Of a stretch of 64,000 nt of DNA, positions 55,085 to 64,000 are shown piece after piece; position 1 is the stretch's first letter; every line of letters begins with the position of its first letter. Under the pieces are notes generated by a model. The model did not search any database, had not been told where the DNA came from, and worked only from the letters and a program-made list of their open reading frames with translations. This stretch comes from Pseudomonas japonica. Lineage in GTDB: Bacteria > Pseudomonadota > Gammaproteobacteria > Pseudomonadales > Pseudomonadaceae. The stretch lies in assembly GCF_900188455.1 (NCBI RefSeq), contig NZ_FZOL01000017.1, positions 62,001 to 126,000 of the forward strand, in the 5' to 3' direction. A program made the position numbers and the translations under genes.

Positions 55085-55363
55085 TCAACTTGGCTTTTTC
55101 ATCTCGGATTTGACACTGTCTACCAGTTGTTCTAAGTCGAGTCCGGGATCAATGACTAGAAATGTCTCGACGATCAGTGCCAGCGGGTGAATACCCAATC
55201 GCTCAGTCAGTTCAACGACCTTCTCCAGGCTAACCGCCTTGGTGCCTCTCTCAAGACAGCTCAAATAGGTCCTGCTACTTACTATCGAAAAGTCCTCCTG
55301 AGTGAGCTTTTGCCGTTTGCGCGCGTTTCGTAGCGCTATACCAAACGCTTGCTTCACGTCCAT
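55085..55363 (-). CDS. Small XRE-type transcriptional regulator (controller-protein-like)
   Basis: 92 residues, nearly all a single helix-turn-helix domain: FGIALRNARKRQKLTQEDFSIV, SSRTYLSCLERGTKAVSLEKVVELTERLGIHPLALI. Size and fold are those of restriction-modification controller (C) proteins and small phage-type repressors. GAGGAATGATG precedes the chosen ATG; two more ATGs lie directly upstream. A tandem CCTATAG operator lies 42-63 bases upstream. It is divergent from an unknown 153-codon gene, and near a nuclease-containing NTPase gene. Confidence 0.82.
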   Translation of the reverse strand: MDVKQAFGIALRNARKRQKLTQEDFSIVSSRTYLSCLERGTKAVSLEKVVELTERLGIHPLALIVETFLVIDPGLDLEQLVDSVKSEMKKPS

Positions 55364-55404
55364 CATCATTCCTCGCAAAAGGAATGATGAAGCCTTTTTT
55401 GAAC

Positions 55405-55426
55405 CCTATAGGACTACAACCTATAG
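55405..55426. promoter_or_regulatory. Tandem CCTATAG(G) operator upstream of the XRE gene
   Basis: CCTATAGG (55405-55412, perfect palindrome) and CCTATAG (55420-55426) are centred 15 bases apart, with GACTACAA between them. Paired CTATAG-type half-sites resemble the C-boxes through which controller proteins autoregulate. The site lies between the XRE gene and the divergent gene at 55551, so either or both could be controlled. Confidence 0.45.
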
Positions 55427-55550
55427 TGTTCATTTTGAATTGGCAGTATGCTTTCCGAGTTTTCACTCCGCCATCTTTCACGAATGTTAGTGCCGCTCCT
55501 CATGCGGCAGCCACTCGACGCTTACCATTTTCTCTATCCCGGAGCCTCAA

Positions 55551-56012
55551 GTGCTTTTCATATTCGACCCCGTAACACGGGATGTAAGAACCTGGACTCA
55601 TTGTGAGCTGGAAGGCCTCTGCTTTTTTGTCACGATAAAGTGCATGCATACCGGGCAGAGGAATCGCGCTGCGATCGTCAACTGCGCATATGAGCTTCGC
55701 CACTATCTACTGACAGCTAGGGATGTGGAAATCCATCAGGTGCAGATGATGTGCCCTCCCTCGATCAGCGGCCAGAATCAATGGGTGCTTTCCGAGCTCG
55801 ACAGCATCACGCTCTACTCCGGCGTTGACACCAATGAAACCGCTATGGTCTATCGAGCTAAAGGACAGGTCTACAAGCTTGGAGAACTCGATCTCCGAAA
55901 AAGAAAAACGGCGCGCACTTTTTACACCAGTGCAGAACTGTCGCAACGAGTTACTGAGGCTAGCGAGTGCCGACCACCTGTCAACAATGTCAGTCTCTAC
56001 TCGTATGTTTAG
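55551..56012 (+). CDS. Hypothetical protein
   Basis: 153 residues from GTG 55551, with CCGGAGCCTCAA just upstream as a plausible ribosome site. No signal peptide or clear membrane segment. The central part (VEIHQVQMMCPPSISGQNQWVLSELDSITLYSGVDTNETAMVYRAK) looks protein-like and ends in a charged helix (GELDLRKRKTARTFYTSAELSQRV). I recognise no family. The codon pattern is not strongly biased, so it may be a chance frame. It is divergent from the XRE gene and converges with the large NTPase gene 78 bases on. Confidence 0.4.
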   Translation: MLFIFDPVTRDVRTWTHCELEGLCFFVTIKCMHTGQRNRAAIVNCAYELRHYLLTARDVEIHQVQMMCPPSISGQNQWVLSELDSITLYSGVDTNETAMVYRAKGQVYKLGELDLRKRKTARTFYTSAELSQRVTEASECRPPVNNVSLYSYV

Positions 56013-56090
56013 AGCAAGAACCGGCTTCCCAGCCGTGCGCTCCTACTCGCCAGTCTGCAGGAGTCACCGACCAGTGTCCGTGTTGCTCAG

Positions 56091-59000
56091 TTAGGATGGA
56101 TAGCGCTTCTCCCTATGGGCTTCAGCAGCATCGGCGATTTTCTTCTCGAACTCATGAGCCTCGGCAACTCCAACGCTTACCAGGCGCCCTACCATTGAGT
56201 CGATACGAGCACGACATGGATGCACTGGTCCGAGCAAATCAGGCTCTTGGAGGGCCGCTTGCTCGAACCATTGAACAACGCGCCGCCCGATTCCTAAATT
56301 GACCCACAGGTCTGACGAGTCAGTGCGTCCAAACCAGGATTCGGCCGCCTCAAGAAGAAACCCCAGGTGGGATGTATGGGATCTCACCTCGAGCAGATTC
56401 AGCGTGCACAGTGCTACGAAAGCCGTCGGCCCCCCCGGTAACAGCGGAGCTATTGGTGAAAGGAGCGGATCCACACGGTCGGACAACGACGGCGGAAGGT
56501 AGCAGTAGGTATTACCGAATGGATTGTAGGTATTCAGGAACATGCGGGCGACGATGCCGGCGAGATCGCTTTTGACCCGCGGCGCAGATGGGTTATCGGA
56601 ATTCTGCCAGCTTTGAAGGCTCATCACTTGCGATGTCAGCCTGGCGCGTAATTCAGTTGGCCTGCCTGGAGGATGGCTCCGGTCGTTAAAGTAAAGCGCG
56701 TCAGCCGAGAGGATAACCACTTGGGCGATCTTGCCGAATTGCTTACCCGGCAAATCTGTCACCAGTTTGAGGTCATTCTCCCAGGATGCATTCGTGCGAT
56801 CGAGCAGCCGCTCAGCGAACAGCGCGTAATAGGACGAGTTCCACTCATTCGGATCACTGCTGATCTCAACATCTGCCGGTAGCCCCAGACCGTTCATTCG
56901 TGAGGTCCAGGCCGCATAGGCCAAGACCACCTCAGAGCGCCAACTGATTGCCTCCCGTGGTGCTTCCTGCACCACCTTCAACCATTGTGCTGCTGAACGG
57001 CTGTCGAGACGAATGTCTGATGAAGAATTGGCAGCGTTGGGCTTGGCAGCATCGTTCTCTTTCGAGCTGGCCGCATTCGACAGGCTCGGAATACGAATGC
57101 GCATGCGCTGCTGGAGAATAGGTTGTTCTTCGGGCCAGGCAGGCCACGCCGGCTCGGGGCCGCCATCCAACCAGGCGATCTCGGCTGCCACTGCCATATT
57201 GCTGTTCTTCGCTTGATCCGCGCAGAAGCGAACCTGCTCGGATTCACCCTCTTTCGATTGGTCGCTCCAGCGCCAAACCATGCTGGCAAAAGCAGCACGC
57301 ATTGCTGCCTTGAAGAGCTTGGGCTCGTGCTCAAGGATCCGTTCGCGTCCGATGGAGAATGCCGGCGCAGCGCAACGATCGTTGCGCACTGACAGTCGAA
57401 TCAGGTCGTTCCGATCGGATTCGTCACCAGTGCGGGTCCAGAGATGAATCAAAGCAAGAATGGCTATAGCCTGTCGGTTGAAGCGCAGCGTCTCGGTGGA
57501 GGTTGCGTGGCGATCTGAGCGCTCTTCAAGCGTAATATTGATGACTTGGCGAATCCATCCGGCCGCAGAAGCTAGCAACTCATCGTCACCATCGCGCGCT
57601 GCCAGCAAGGCGGTCATGATGAGCCGAGTTGAGCGTGTTTTTTGATAATCAGTGTCACTGTCGTCAGGAAAGCCTCCGCTCGCGTAGGCAACTGCTTCGC
57701 GCGCGGTAGAAGCATTGGCATGATCGACATTGCCGTCGAACGCGAGATCGATGCGCAATTCCATCTCCCTTGGCCCCCAGGACACTATTTGACGCTCCGC
57801 CATAGCCTGGAGGTTCGCCGCCTCTTCTGGTGGCGATTGATAGGCCAATTTTCCGCCCTCAATGTCAATCCAATTCGATCTCTGCAGCATGTTACTGGCA
57901 ATGCGCGCAATGACCTCTTTATCACCCCGACTTGAATAGGCTCCGATGGGTTCAAGACCTGCTATCGCGGCACTTAATTGCGCACGCAAGCGGTTCGCTA
58001 CTTCGTCATCTGCCAGGTACCAAGGAACCATGTCAAACAGCGCGACGCGCCGTGATGGGCGACCCTCCAAATCAGCGAGTTTGACTTTGGCATAGGGCTC
58101 CCCTTGCAGGGCAAACTGGTCGAGCACGGATCCCCGGCGATCATGGTTGCAACGCACACTGTCAGCGGCGAGCAGCTCTGGGCTGGCAATGAACCGTGCC
58201 AATGCATCATGTGCAACGTCGGCGTGGGAAAGAAGCACATCGACTGCGACCAGAACATACGCAGCGCAACTGCCTTGAGGACCAAGTATGTCGGTGAGTA
58301 CATTCTCGGCCGCCATTCCGCCGTCGAGTCGTTGCTGACTCCAGGCTTCGAGTGCCTTGAGCCCAGATGCCACAGCACCCTCATTGCATTGATCTCGCGA
58401 CCAGAGATAGCTGTCTGGTCGAGGAAAGAGTCGTGGCCCATCACCAAGATCGATGGCGAAACCCGAGTCCATAGTGTCATTGTCATCTGTGCTGAATGTG
58501 ATGGCATGGGACACGAGCGTTCGGATCAAACGCAATCCTTCGTCAGGTGCGGATTCCAGTAGGTCCAGGAACGGTGGTTGTGCTGGCGAAGCTGGCAGGT
58601 AACTGCTGTCCGCGTACGTGAGTGCACGCTCCCTGATTCGGCCTCCCAACCCATAGTCCGCTTCTGCCGGCACAAGGCTTTTGAGCACCAAGTCAGCTAA
58701 CTCACGAGGCGCAACCGGAGCAATAGCATTTGAAAGTTCTCGAATCGCATTCGTCTTGTAACCACTCTCCTCGTTGGCTACCTCCTTCAGATAGAGCTTA
58801 AGCTCATCAGGGGCGTAGCTGCCGAGCATCACAGCGATTAAACGAAGTCGCTCCACCATGCTGTTTTGATCAATAGCCTGCGATCGCGCACCAGGGATCG
58901 TCACTTCAGCGTCACGGAGGTCCAGCTGCCGCAACCATCCGAAGAGCATGATCGCAGTTTCACGGCCAAGGCTCGGATTCTCTTTCAGCGAAAAGAGCTG

Positions 59001-61205
59001 AATTTTTACGAGCTCGACTATCGTGGGAATCGCTTGCAGTGGAATCGCTGCCTTATGTTTCAGCAGCCAGCATAGAACGAGAGTGGCGGACCAGGTAATC
59101 GAGATCCGAAATGACCGCGGCTTGTCAACGGGAGCTCCCTCTAGGGTCTTCAGGTCGGCTACCGATATTGTTTCAACAACGGAGACTGTTGTGCACAGCT
59201 CTACAAGGAGTGCTGCCTCATTGGCAAGTAAATGGTCTCTGCACTTGTCGAGCAGTTGGTAGCCTATCTCTGAACGCGGTAAGGCGAGGATCGCTTGGCG
59301 CCGCCACGAACTATGCGCACCAGAGACAGCGAGGGCCTGCAGCAGCTGAAGCCACTGGCCAGCATCCGCGCCGGATTCGAGAACTAAGCGAGCCGAGAAC
59401 TCAATGCCCCGTGCAATTCGCGGAGATACCGGCACGCTCAGATCTAGGCTCGCCAAATGTTGGAAGTTTTCAGCCAGGTAACTGCCGATCCCCCAATCAC
59501 AGAGCACATCGTGGTAGAAGTCTAGGCAGTCACGTCGTATTTCCTTGAGCGTCAGGGTTTCCACTAAGTGGGAGCGTGCTGCTGAATCCTCGCCAACCTC
59601 CAATCCTCTCCCGCCTTTAAGCACACTTTCCGCCAATGCTGCGACGAGCCGCTGAGCGCCCCGTATGTCTTTTGTCGGCGCGTTGTCGGCAGTTGACCAC
59701 CACAACCGAGCCATACCCGCTTCCGTGTGTACGCGGGTTGGGCTTGACACCTTAAGTAGTCGGGAAAGACGGTAGAGATTGCGAGAAAGCCCGGCTGCAG
59801 GATGACTTGAGCTAAGTACTGACTGAAGCGCCGGAGCTTGCTCGATGAGTGTCGCGACTTCAGCGTCAGAAAGCGCTCCAATCTCAACACGTTGGGTGCC
59901 ACCCAATGCGGTAACGATCTGCTCGTCGAGCCATATCACGTCGCAGATGTCATTGGCGTTGCGCATGGTGGTAATGACTTTGAAGTCTGGAATCGCGCTT
60001 GCGGCTCTGAGGATCTCCAGGACTGTTCTCTGGCGTCCCGTGTCCTCGAACATGTCCAGGCCGTCAATGAAAATTACCGTACCACCACTTGCGGCCAAAT
60101 CGTTCAAGAAATCGGAGGCCACCCCTGGAATGCCCAGGGCGTTTGAAAACGCTAGCCATCCACCCGAAGGCGTAGAGTCGGGATCAAGAACTATAATCGT
60201 CGCCAGGCGCGCGGCCCGCTCCGCGAAATGGCGGAGGATCGAGGATTTACCTACGCCCGGATTTCCTCGAACCACCACGAAGCGGTGGTTTTCAAATGCA
60301 TCATCGATCGCAGAGATTGCCTCCAAGCGAAGCAATGTTACCCCCGCCACATTCATACCGATATGGGCGAGCGTATTGTGCGCAAGTTCGGCAAGTTTGG
60401 CGCGAGCCTGGCCATATTCCCTGTGGCCGGCAAGTTGAAAGCCTGCCTCGGCTAGATTTGCCCTAAGGGCTTGAAGGTCTATGGTACCGCCTGTCGTTCC
60501 AGTCTTGATCGAAAACTCGATCAAGCGGCTCCATAACGCTTCTGCCCGCCCCTCCTCGCCGTCCGCCAGTGCTGTTCGTGCCAGCGATATTCCGTGCGTG
60601 CGGGCCATCGGAGACGTCGCCTCGAAATCAAACTCAAGGATGAGCAATCGCCGCAAGATTCGCCAAATGGTTTCAGGGTCATCGACGACACCGCCTGAGA
60701 CCAAGTGCTTTTGCGTCGTCGCGATAAACTCGCGCATTGAGCTACTCGCGACGCCCTTGGCCGCCAAGCGAGTGAAAAATGCTTCCGCATGTTCCGCGCT
60801 GCGCGCCCACTTCAGGACATCCTGGTAGGCTCCCGAGATATTGCGACTTGTTCGCTGGGTGGCAATACCTAGAAAATGTCGATCCTCCGGAACAGAGCGG
60901 ACCTTGCTTTGTGCTAATTGGGTCGCGACGTCCTTGAAGACTTTGTCAGCCGGAGAGAAGGTGATGTCTCGTTTCGACTGAATCTCGAGAATGTAGTCGC
61001 CATCATGGCCAGCGCCAAAAATGATCAGATCGTCTAGCGCAAACCCGTTTTCAACGCCTTGGAACTGAACACTAACGACCCGGGCCTGAGGTAGACCCCG
61101 GGCACGATTGCCAGTTATCAAGGCAAGCAAATACAAGGCCCCGAGCTCACCCTCGATATACGCCCCGGCCGCCCCTCGCGATGCCGGGCTTGAGCCGATC
61201 TCCAT
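56091..61205 (-). CDS. STAND-type NTPase with predicted N-terminal nuclease domain (Avs-like defence candidate)
   Basis: 1704 residues. The first 80 look like a PD-(D/E)xK nuclease of the DUF4297/Cap4 kind: GAYIEGELGALYLLAL, Asp58-Asp59 in FALDDLIIFG, then Glu74-x-Gln76-x-Lys78 in YILEIQSKRD. The P-loop NTPase follows: Walker A GNPGVGKSS (314-322), Walker B TVIFIDGLDMFED (376-388) and TTMRNANDICD as a sensor-like strand. The remaining 1,200 or so residues are helical and repeat-like. Nuclease, STAND NTPase and a long helical sensor is the plan of Avs anti-phage proteins, which bind a phage protein, oligomerise and cut DNA. Start ATG 61205 has GGAG nine bases upstream; GTG 61220 is possible. 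Single gene, lower GC than the core. Confidence 0.8.
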   Translation of the reverse strand: MEIGSSPASRGAAGAYIEGELGALYLLALITGNRARGLPQARVVSVQFQGVENGFALDDLIIFGAGHDGDYILEIQSKRDITFSPADKVFKDVATQLAQSKVRSVPEDRHFLGIATQRTSRNISGAYQDVLKWARSAEHAEAFFTRLAAKGVASSSMREFIATTQKHLVSGGVVDDPETIWRILRRLLILEFDFEATSPMARTHGISLARTALADGEEGRAEALWSRLIEFSIKTGTTGGTIDLQALRANLAEAGFQLAGHREYGQARAKLAELAHNTLAHIGMNVAGVTLLRLEAISAIDDAFENHRFVVVRGNPGVGKSSILRHFAERAARLATIIVLDPDSTPSGGWLAFSNALGIPGVASDFLNDLAASGGTVIFIDGLDMFEDTGRQRTVLEILRAASAIPDFKVITTMRNANDICDVIWLDEQIVTALGGTQRVEIGALSDAEVATLIEQAPALQSVLSSSHPAAGLSRNLYRLSRLLKVSSPTRVHTEAGMARLWWSTADNAPTKDIRGAQRLVAALAESVLKGGRGLEVGEDSAARSHLVETLTLKEIRRDCLDFYHDVLCDWGIGSYLAENFQHLASLDLSVPVSPRIARGIEFSARLVLESGADAGQWLQLLQALAVSGAHSSWRRQAILALPRSEIGYQLLDKCRDHLLANEAALLVELCTTVSVVETISVADLKTLEGAPVDKPRSFRISITWSATLVLCWLLKHKAAIPLQAIPTIVELVKIQLFSLKENPSLGRETAIMLFGWLRQLDLRDAEVTIPGARSQAIDQNSMVERLRLIAVMLGSYAPDELKLYLKEVANEESGYKTNAIRELSNAIAPVAPRELADLVLKSLVPAEADYGLGGRIRERALTYADSSYLPASPAQPPFLDLLESAPDEGLRLIRTLVSHAITFSTDDNDTMDSGFAIDLGDGPRLFPRPDSYLWSRDQCNEGAVASGLKALEAWSQQRLDGGMAAENVLTDILGPQGSCAAYVLVAVDVLLSHADVAHDALARFIASPELLAADSVRCNHDRRGSVLDQFALQGEPYAKVKLADLEGRPSRRVALFDMVPWYLADDEVANRLRAQLSAAIAGLEPIGAYSSRGDKEVIARIASNMLQRSNWIDIEGGKLAYQSPPEEAANLQAMAERQIVSWGPREMELRIDLAFDGNVDHANASTAREAVAYASGGFPDDSDTDYQKTRSTRLIMTALLAARDGDDELLASAAGWIRQVINITLEERSDRHATSTETLRFNRQAIAILALIHLWTRTGDESDRNDLIRLSVRNDRCAAPAFSIGRERILEHEPKLFKAAMRAAFASMVWRWSDQSKEGESEQVRFCADQAKNSNMAVAAEIAWLDGGPEPAWPAWPEEQPILQQRMRIRIPSLSNAASSKENDAAKPNAANSSSDIRLDSRSAAQWLKVVQEAPREAISWRSEVVLAYAAWTSRMNGLGLPADVEISSDPNEWNSSYYALFAERLLDRTNASWENDLKLVTDLPGKQFGKIAQVVILSADALYFNDRSHPPGRPTELRARLTSQVMSLQSWQNSDNPSAPRVKSDLAGIVARMFLNTYNPFGNTYCYLPPSLSDRVDPLLSPIAPLLPGGPTAFVALCTLNLLEVRSHTSHLGFLLEAAESWFGRTDSSDLWVNLGIGRRVVQWFEQAALQEPDLLGPVHPCRARIDSMVGRLVSVGVAEAHEFEKKIADAAEAHREKRYPS

Positions 61206-61602
61206 TCTGCTGAACTCCACCTCTATCCGCGAGCATCATGCGCGCACGGGTTCGACTATTGCACAGAAGAGCCGAGGAATCGACCTTGGCGTCTTAGAGA
61301 GACTTGGGCTCCCGGGGAGCAAGTTTATGGCAAGGCCTTTCGAACACCAATCTGAGCTAGACGTCTCGGTGTGGAGACCCGCCGAGGCTATTACTACTTT
61401 CGTCGTCGTTCTGTATTTCAGATGGATTGCTCAATAGTTCGGCTTAAAGGGTGCGGCCGTCTCAAGCTGAGGGGTGATAGTCGCTGATATGGTAGTGACA
61501 CTGACGTCATTGTTGGTCTACCGTCGACGCGACAGATGTAGCCATTGCGGCTGAATCAGCATGCTAATCGCCTTGTTCTATCTCGGCAAGGAAGAACCCA
61601 CT
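61206..61602. other. Intergenic region upstream of the NTPase gene
   Basis: About 400 bases with no supportable gene. It should contain the leftward promoter of the NTPase gene and a rightward one for the small gene at 61603. I could not pick convincing -35/-10 pairs. Confidence 0.5.
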
Positions 61603-61740
61603 ATGAGCGTTATTACGCACGCCTTGAAGTCATTGGGTCTTGAGGAGTTTGAGCAGCTCAAGGCCTCAAGGAAGCCTCAATGGATGCAGTCGGCCCTGGA
61701 ACAGGCTGGTAAAGTAATTGAGTGGCGATCTGTAAAATAG
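61603..61740 (+). CDS. Small hypothetical protein
   Basis: 45 residues (MSVITHALKSLGLEEFEQLK ... QAGKVIEWRSVK), preceded by AAGGAAG about seven bases before the ATG. The frame is open back to ATG 61561 (59 residues), but only 61603 has a ribosome site. Short, mostly helical and charged, without a signal or membrane segment. No family recognised; it lies between the large NTPase and a membrane-protein gene. Confidence 0.45.
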   Translation: MSVITHALKSLGLEEFEQLKASRKPQWMQSALEQAGKVIEWRSVK

Positions 61741-61863
61741 CGGCGAGAGGAGAAGGCGACAATGCGTCTTTAACCAAGGCTAACATTTCTAAGGCGTTTT
61801 CATTAAATTGCACCGATCGCGCAAAATCACCATATTTCTACTCATCAAAAAGAAGTCGTGTCA

Positions 61864-62862
61864 ATGAGCGAAAAAACTCAAAATGATATCAAGGCCATTC
61901 GGCATGAGCTGCAGGGCGGAGAAGATGATTTGGCGTACAACGGTCCCAGATCACTGAAATATTATGTTCGGGACATCCATCGGCAGCTCGGGAAATGGCT
62001 TTCGAGCCAAGGCTCTGCCGAGGACAGGGGGCACTATGAGCTCAGTTGGGCACTTGGATTGGTTGGAATCATTGGCGTTTTGCTCGCATTCACTCGCTCC
62101 GCAGAGAGCGATATTGAGTGGGTGAAAGACCACACCGTCGCATTCCGTCTATGGGCTGTAGTGTTTTGCACCATTTTCATAGGCGTATCCATAGAGCGAT
62201 CAGCCGTCGTACGCTCGCTGTGGAGCTTCACGAGCACAAAGTTTCTGATATCAGTAATTCTTTCAGGGGTGGTGCTGTATTCAAGAGGGAACGCCGCAGC
62301 ATACGTAAACGGTGTCTTCCATGTAGACGCATCGGCACTGCCAATCACGCTCGTGTTCACTACCGGGCTACTCATAATCAAGCTTGTGCTCCCGTTCGTG
62401 CTCACCGTCGCCCTAGTGCTTTCTTTGGTTCATGGGCTCATCAGTGCCGGCTGGATCAAAGGCAAGTTGGCGGGTGAGGTACGTCACGAACCACCTTTTT
62501 ACTCTGTCCTCTCCGTGCTGGTTTCTGGGGTGATTTTATATTTCGGGTGGAGCTGGTCCCACGACCAGATTGCAGATTCCCGAGTGCCCGAAAAGGTATA
62601 CCTGATGGCGAACGCGTTGGATTTCAGTTACTCCCATGAGTGCAGCAATATAGCATCCGACAGCCCTGTGGTGTTTCTCGGCGCCGCTCAAGAGGCTGTT
62701 TTGGTTGCGCCCTACAAGCTTCCCAGTTTCGATTTCGCTGAGTTTTTTGAAAAAACAGTCTCCGTGCCCACTAATTTCTATCGTTCGCGTTGCGAATACA
62801 AATCCCAACCGGTAGCCGAGAAGCTTGAGTTCGAGTATCCCCGCTTAGACTTCAGCGACTAG
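61864..62862 (+). CDS. Multi-pass membrane protein, unknown function
   Basis: 332 residues. A cytoplasmic-looking N-terminus of about 55 residues is followed by about six hydrophobic segments (LSWALGLVGIIGVLLAF, LWAVVFCTIFIGVSI, KFLISVILSGVVLY, LPITLVFTTGLLIIKLVLPFVLTVALVLSLV, FYSVLSVLVSGVILYFGW), then a soluble tail of about 100 residues with two cysteines. I do not recognise the family. ATG 61864 is chosen over GTG 61858 because AAGAAG is correctly spaced. Its 3' end overlaps the convergent gene by four bases. As a membrane gene beside a defence-like gene it might be an effector, but nothing in it shows that. Confidence 0.75.
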   Translation: MSEKTQNDIKAIRHELQGGEDDLAYNGPRSLKYYVRDIHRQLGKWLSSQGSAEDRGHYELSWALGLVGIIGVLLAFTRSAESDIEWVKDHTVAFRLWAVVFCTIFIGVSIERSAVVRSLWSFTSTKFLISVILSGVVLYSRGNAAAYVNGVFHVDASALPITLVFTTGLLIIKLVLPFVLTVALVLSLVHGLISAGWIKGKLAGEVRHEPPFYSVLSVLVSGVILYFGWSWSHDQIADSRVPEKVYLMANALDFSYSHECSNIASDSPVVFLGAAQEAVLVAPYKLPSFDFAEFFEKTVSVPTNFYRSRCEYKSQPVAEKLEFEYPRLDFSD

Positions 62863-63506
62863 GGATACTGATTCAGCGCGAATTGAGCGCGAAGTCGCAA
62901 AGCAAGTCGCGCCCGCCATTCTCCCACAACCGGATCTGATAAGCTTTTCAGCTTGGCACCAGGTGTTCTCGCGAGGGCGCGCACTGCACAAAGCAGGTTA
63001 TCCGCCAAGTCCTTTGCGGGCCTCATTCCGACTGCGCGGACGATGTTGATAGTGCCATTCTGTCCCCGCGACCCGCTTGCAAGCCAGCCCTCTGGCCATT
63101 CGAATCGATGTTTATAAAAGTTTGCAGCTCCGTTAGCGATCGCTACACAGCTAAGACCTGAATCTGGATTGATATCTGCCTCCAGTTTCATCACTGCTTC
63201 CTTACCTATCGTCTGTCCGTTTAGCTCGAAGACCCGTTTTACGATCGAGACGGTTTCGGTGATGGCTGCCTGAATGAGCACAAACATGGCCCCAAGTAGT
63301 ACACCGACTTCGTCGTACATCAACTCTGCCGGGTGGTCCCAGTATTTACGCCCCGGACTGCCAAGATCTCGTAGGCGCTCAGACCAAGCATCCAGTGCTT
63401 GTTCAGTGAGTTCCGCATGCGATCTGATTACGCTAGAAAGGGGAAACTGTTCGAGTACGTCCTCTAGCTGCTCCACCATTCTCAATATCTGTGTCTGCCT
63501 GTCCAA
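62859..63506 (-). CDS. Hypothetical protein
   Basis: 215 residues, soluble, largely helical (MDRQTQILRMVEQLEDVLEQ ... VGVLLGAMFVLIQAAITETVSIVKRVF) with a weakly hydrophobic stretch around residue 70-85. Later there is a conserved-looking NGAANFYKHRFEWPEGW block and PAKDLADNLLCAVRALARTP. I recognise no family. It is convergent with and overlaps the membrane-protein gene by four bases, which suggests a compact accessory module. Confidence 0.65.
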   Translation of the reverse strand: MDRQTQILRMVEQLEDVLEQFPLSSVIRSHAELTEQALDAWSERLRDLGSPGRKYWDHPAELMYDEVGVLLGAMFVLIQAAITETVSIVKRVFELNGQTIGKEAVMKLEADINPDSGLSCVAIANGAANFYKHRFEWPEGWLASGSRGQNGTINIVRAVGMRPAKDLADNLLCAVRALARTPGAKLKSLSDPVVGEWRARLALRLRAQFALNQYP

Positions 63507-64000
63507 GATATCTTCCTATGTAGATAGTTACATTAATCTTGTAAATACTGGGCCGCTGCAATTTCTCAGTCTTGAGCCACAGCATATTTCCGCGCGAATG
63601 CTCCCTCTCCATCCGTCGCAGGCCTGACCCGAAAAAGATTGGTAGCGTCTAGTTGGCAAAGGGTGCCGTTGGGGGTTCAGCTTTAGTACCCATTACTTCC
63701 GTACCTTCAACAAGCAGCTTGCGGAAAAGTCGTGCACATTTAAGGACAATCACAAGCATCACGTTATCCACCCGTGTAACTCGTCACTCTTTACCTTAGT
63801 CACTCTCCCATCTCAGTGATCAATCCAACGGTCAATGTCCTACTCGCTCGGATTGATCCACCTTCCCACAAACGCCCGCTATGTCCGACGGCGCAGCTGC
63901 TTCGCTGGAGCGAGGAGCTATGCGTATCAGTCATCCGAGTGCTCTGGGATATGAGAGAGCGTATCCCTCATCTCCTCGGCCAGAACTAAAGCTGCATTCG
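63507..64000. other. No gene recognised at the right edge
   Basis: These 494 bases are of mixed composition. I found no frame with a ribosome site, no RNA gene and no repeat shared with the rest of the window. Confidence 0.5.

Noticed and set aside
61108..61437. 109-codon plus-strand frame overlapping the NTPase start
   Set aside because: It lies mostly opposite the NTPase coding region and its promoter, with no ribosome site or domain.

Overview
The window is high-GC chromosomal DNA from a gamma-proteobacterium, almost certainly a Pseudomonas. Signs of this are Roc-type regulators, a MexB-class RND pump, a zwf/gnd pair, a two-domain Mop protein, REP-type repeats with the GGGAGCGAGC...GCTCGC core, and dense, translationally coupled operons. 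Most of it is ordinary core or catabolic DNA. Four accessory regions stand out.

Region by region. (1) 1-3313: an acyl-CoA synthetase (cut by the window edge) coupled to an old yellow enzyme, divergent from an MFS transporter. (2) 3305-3609: first copy of a roughly 300-bp hairpin element. (3) 3623-5031: a parvulin and a YbjN-like protein, coupled. (4) 5076-23689: a CS1-type (alternate chaperone-usher) pilus operon followed by a response regulator, a BvgS-like hybrid kinase and an EAL-domain regulator. A 7,855-bp block of it (tip adhesin, chaperone, response regulator, kinase, EAL protein) is present twice in direct tandem with no difference I can see. The extra copy begins with a truncated 3' end of the usher. 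(5) 24038-31550: second hairpin element, a two-component system divergent from an RND adaptor and pump, then mobA. (6) 31536-37252: an OhrR-like MarR regulator, a relic of an AMP-dependent ligase, zwf-gnd, and a LysE exporter divergent from a LysR regulator. (7) 37321-46574: third (nested) hairpin element, alkB, an amidase, a chemoreceptor, a coniferyl-aldehyde-dehydrogenase-like enzyme, a flavin reductase coupled to a second MFS of the first one's kind, and an enoyl-CoA hydratase.

(8) 47003-51487 is the most interesting stretch. Three AT-richer genes and one GC-rich gene form a tight operon: a lysine-2,3-aminomutase-like radical SAM/PLP enzyme lacking the residues that recognise lysine, an ATP-grasp amino-acid ligase, an isoleucine-dioxygenase-like amino-acid hydroxylase, and an MFS exporter. 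I read it as a compact pathway for an exported dipeptide-like metabolite containing a beta- and/or hydroxylated amino acid. I know of no described system with this gene set.

(9) 51593-54612: ordinary genes (Mop protein, PhyH dioxygenase, small protein, GNAT, KfrA-like protein). (10) 54613-64000 is a lower-GC accessory region. It holds a small XRE regulator with a tandem CCTATAG operator, a 1704-residue STAND-type NTPase with a predicted N-terminal nuclease domain (Avs-like anti-phage candidate), and several unrecognised genes. No tRNA, rRNA, CRISPR array, integrase or intact insertion sequence was seen.
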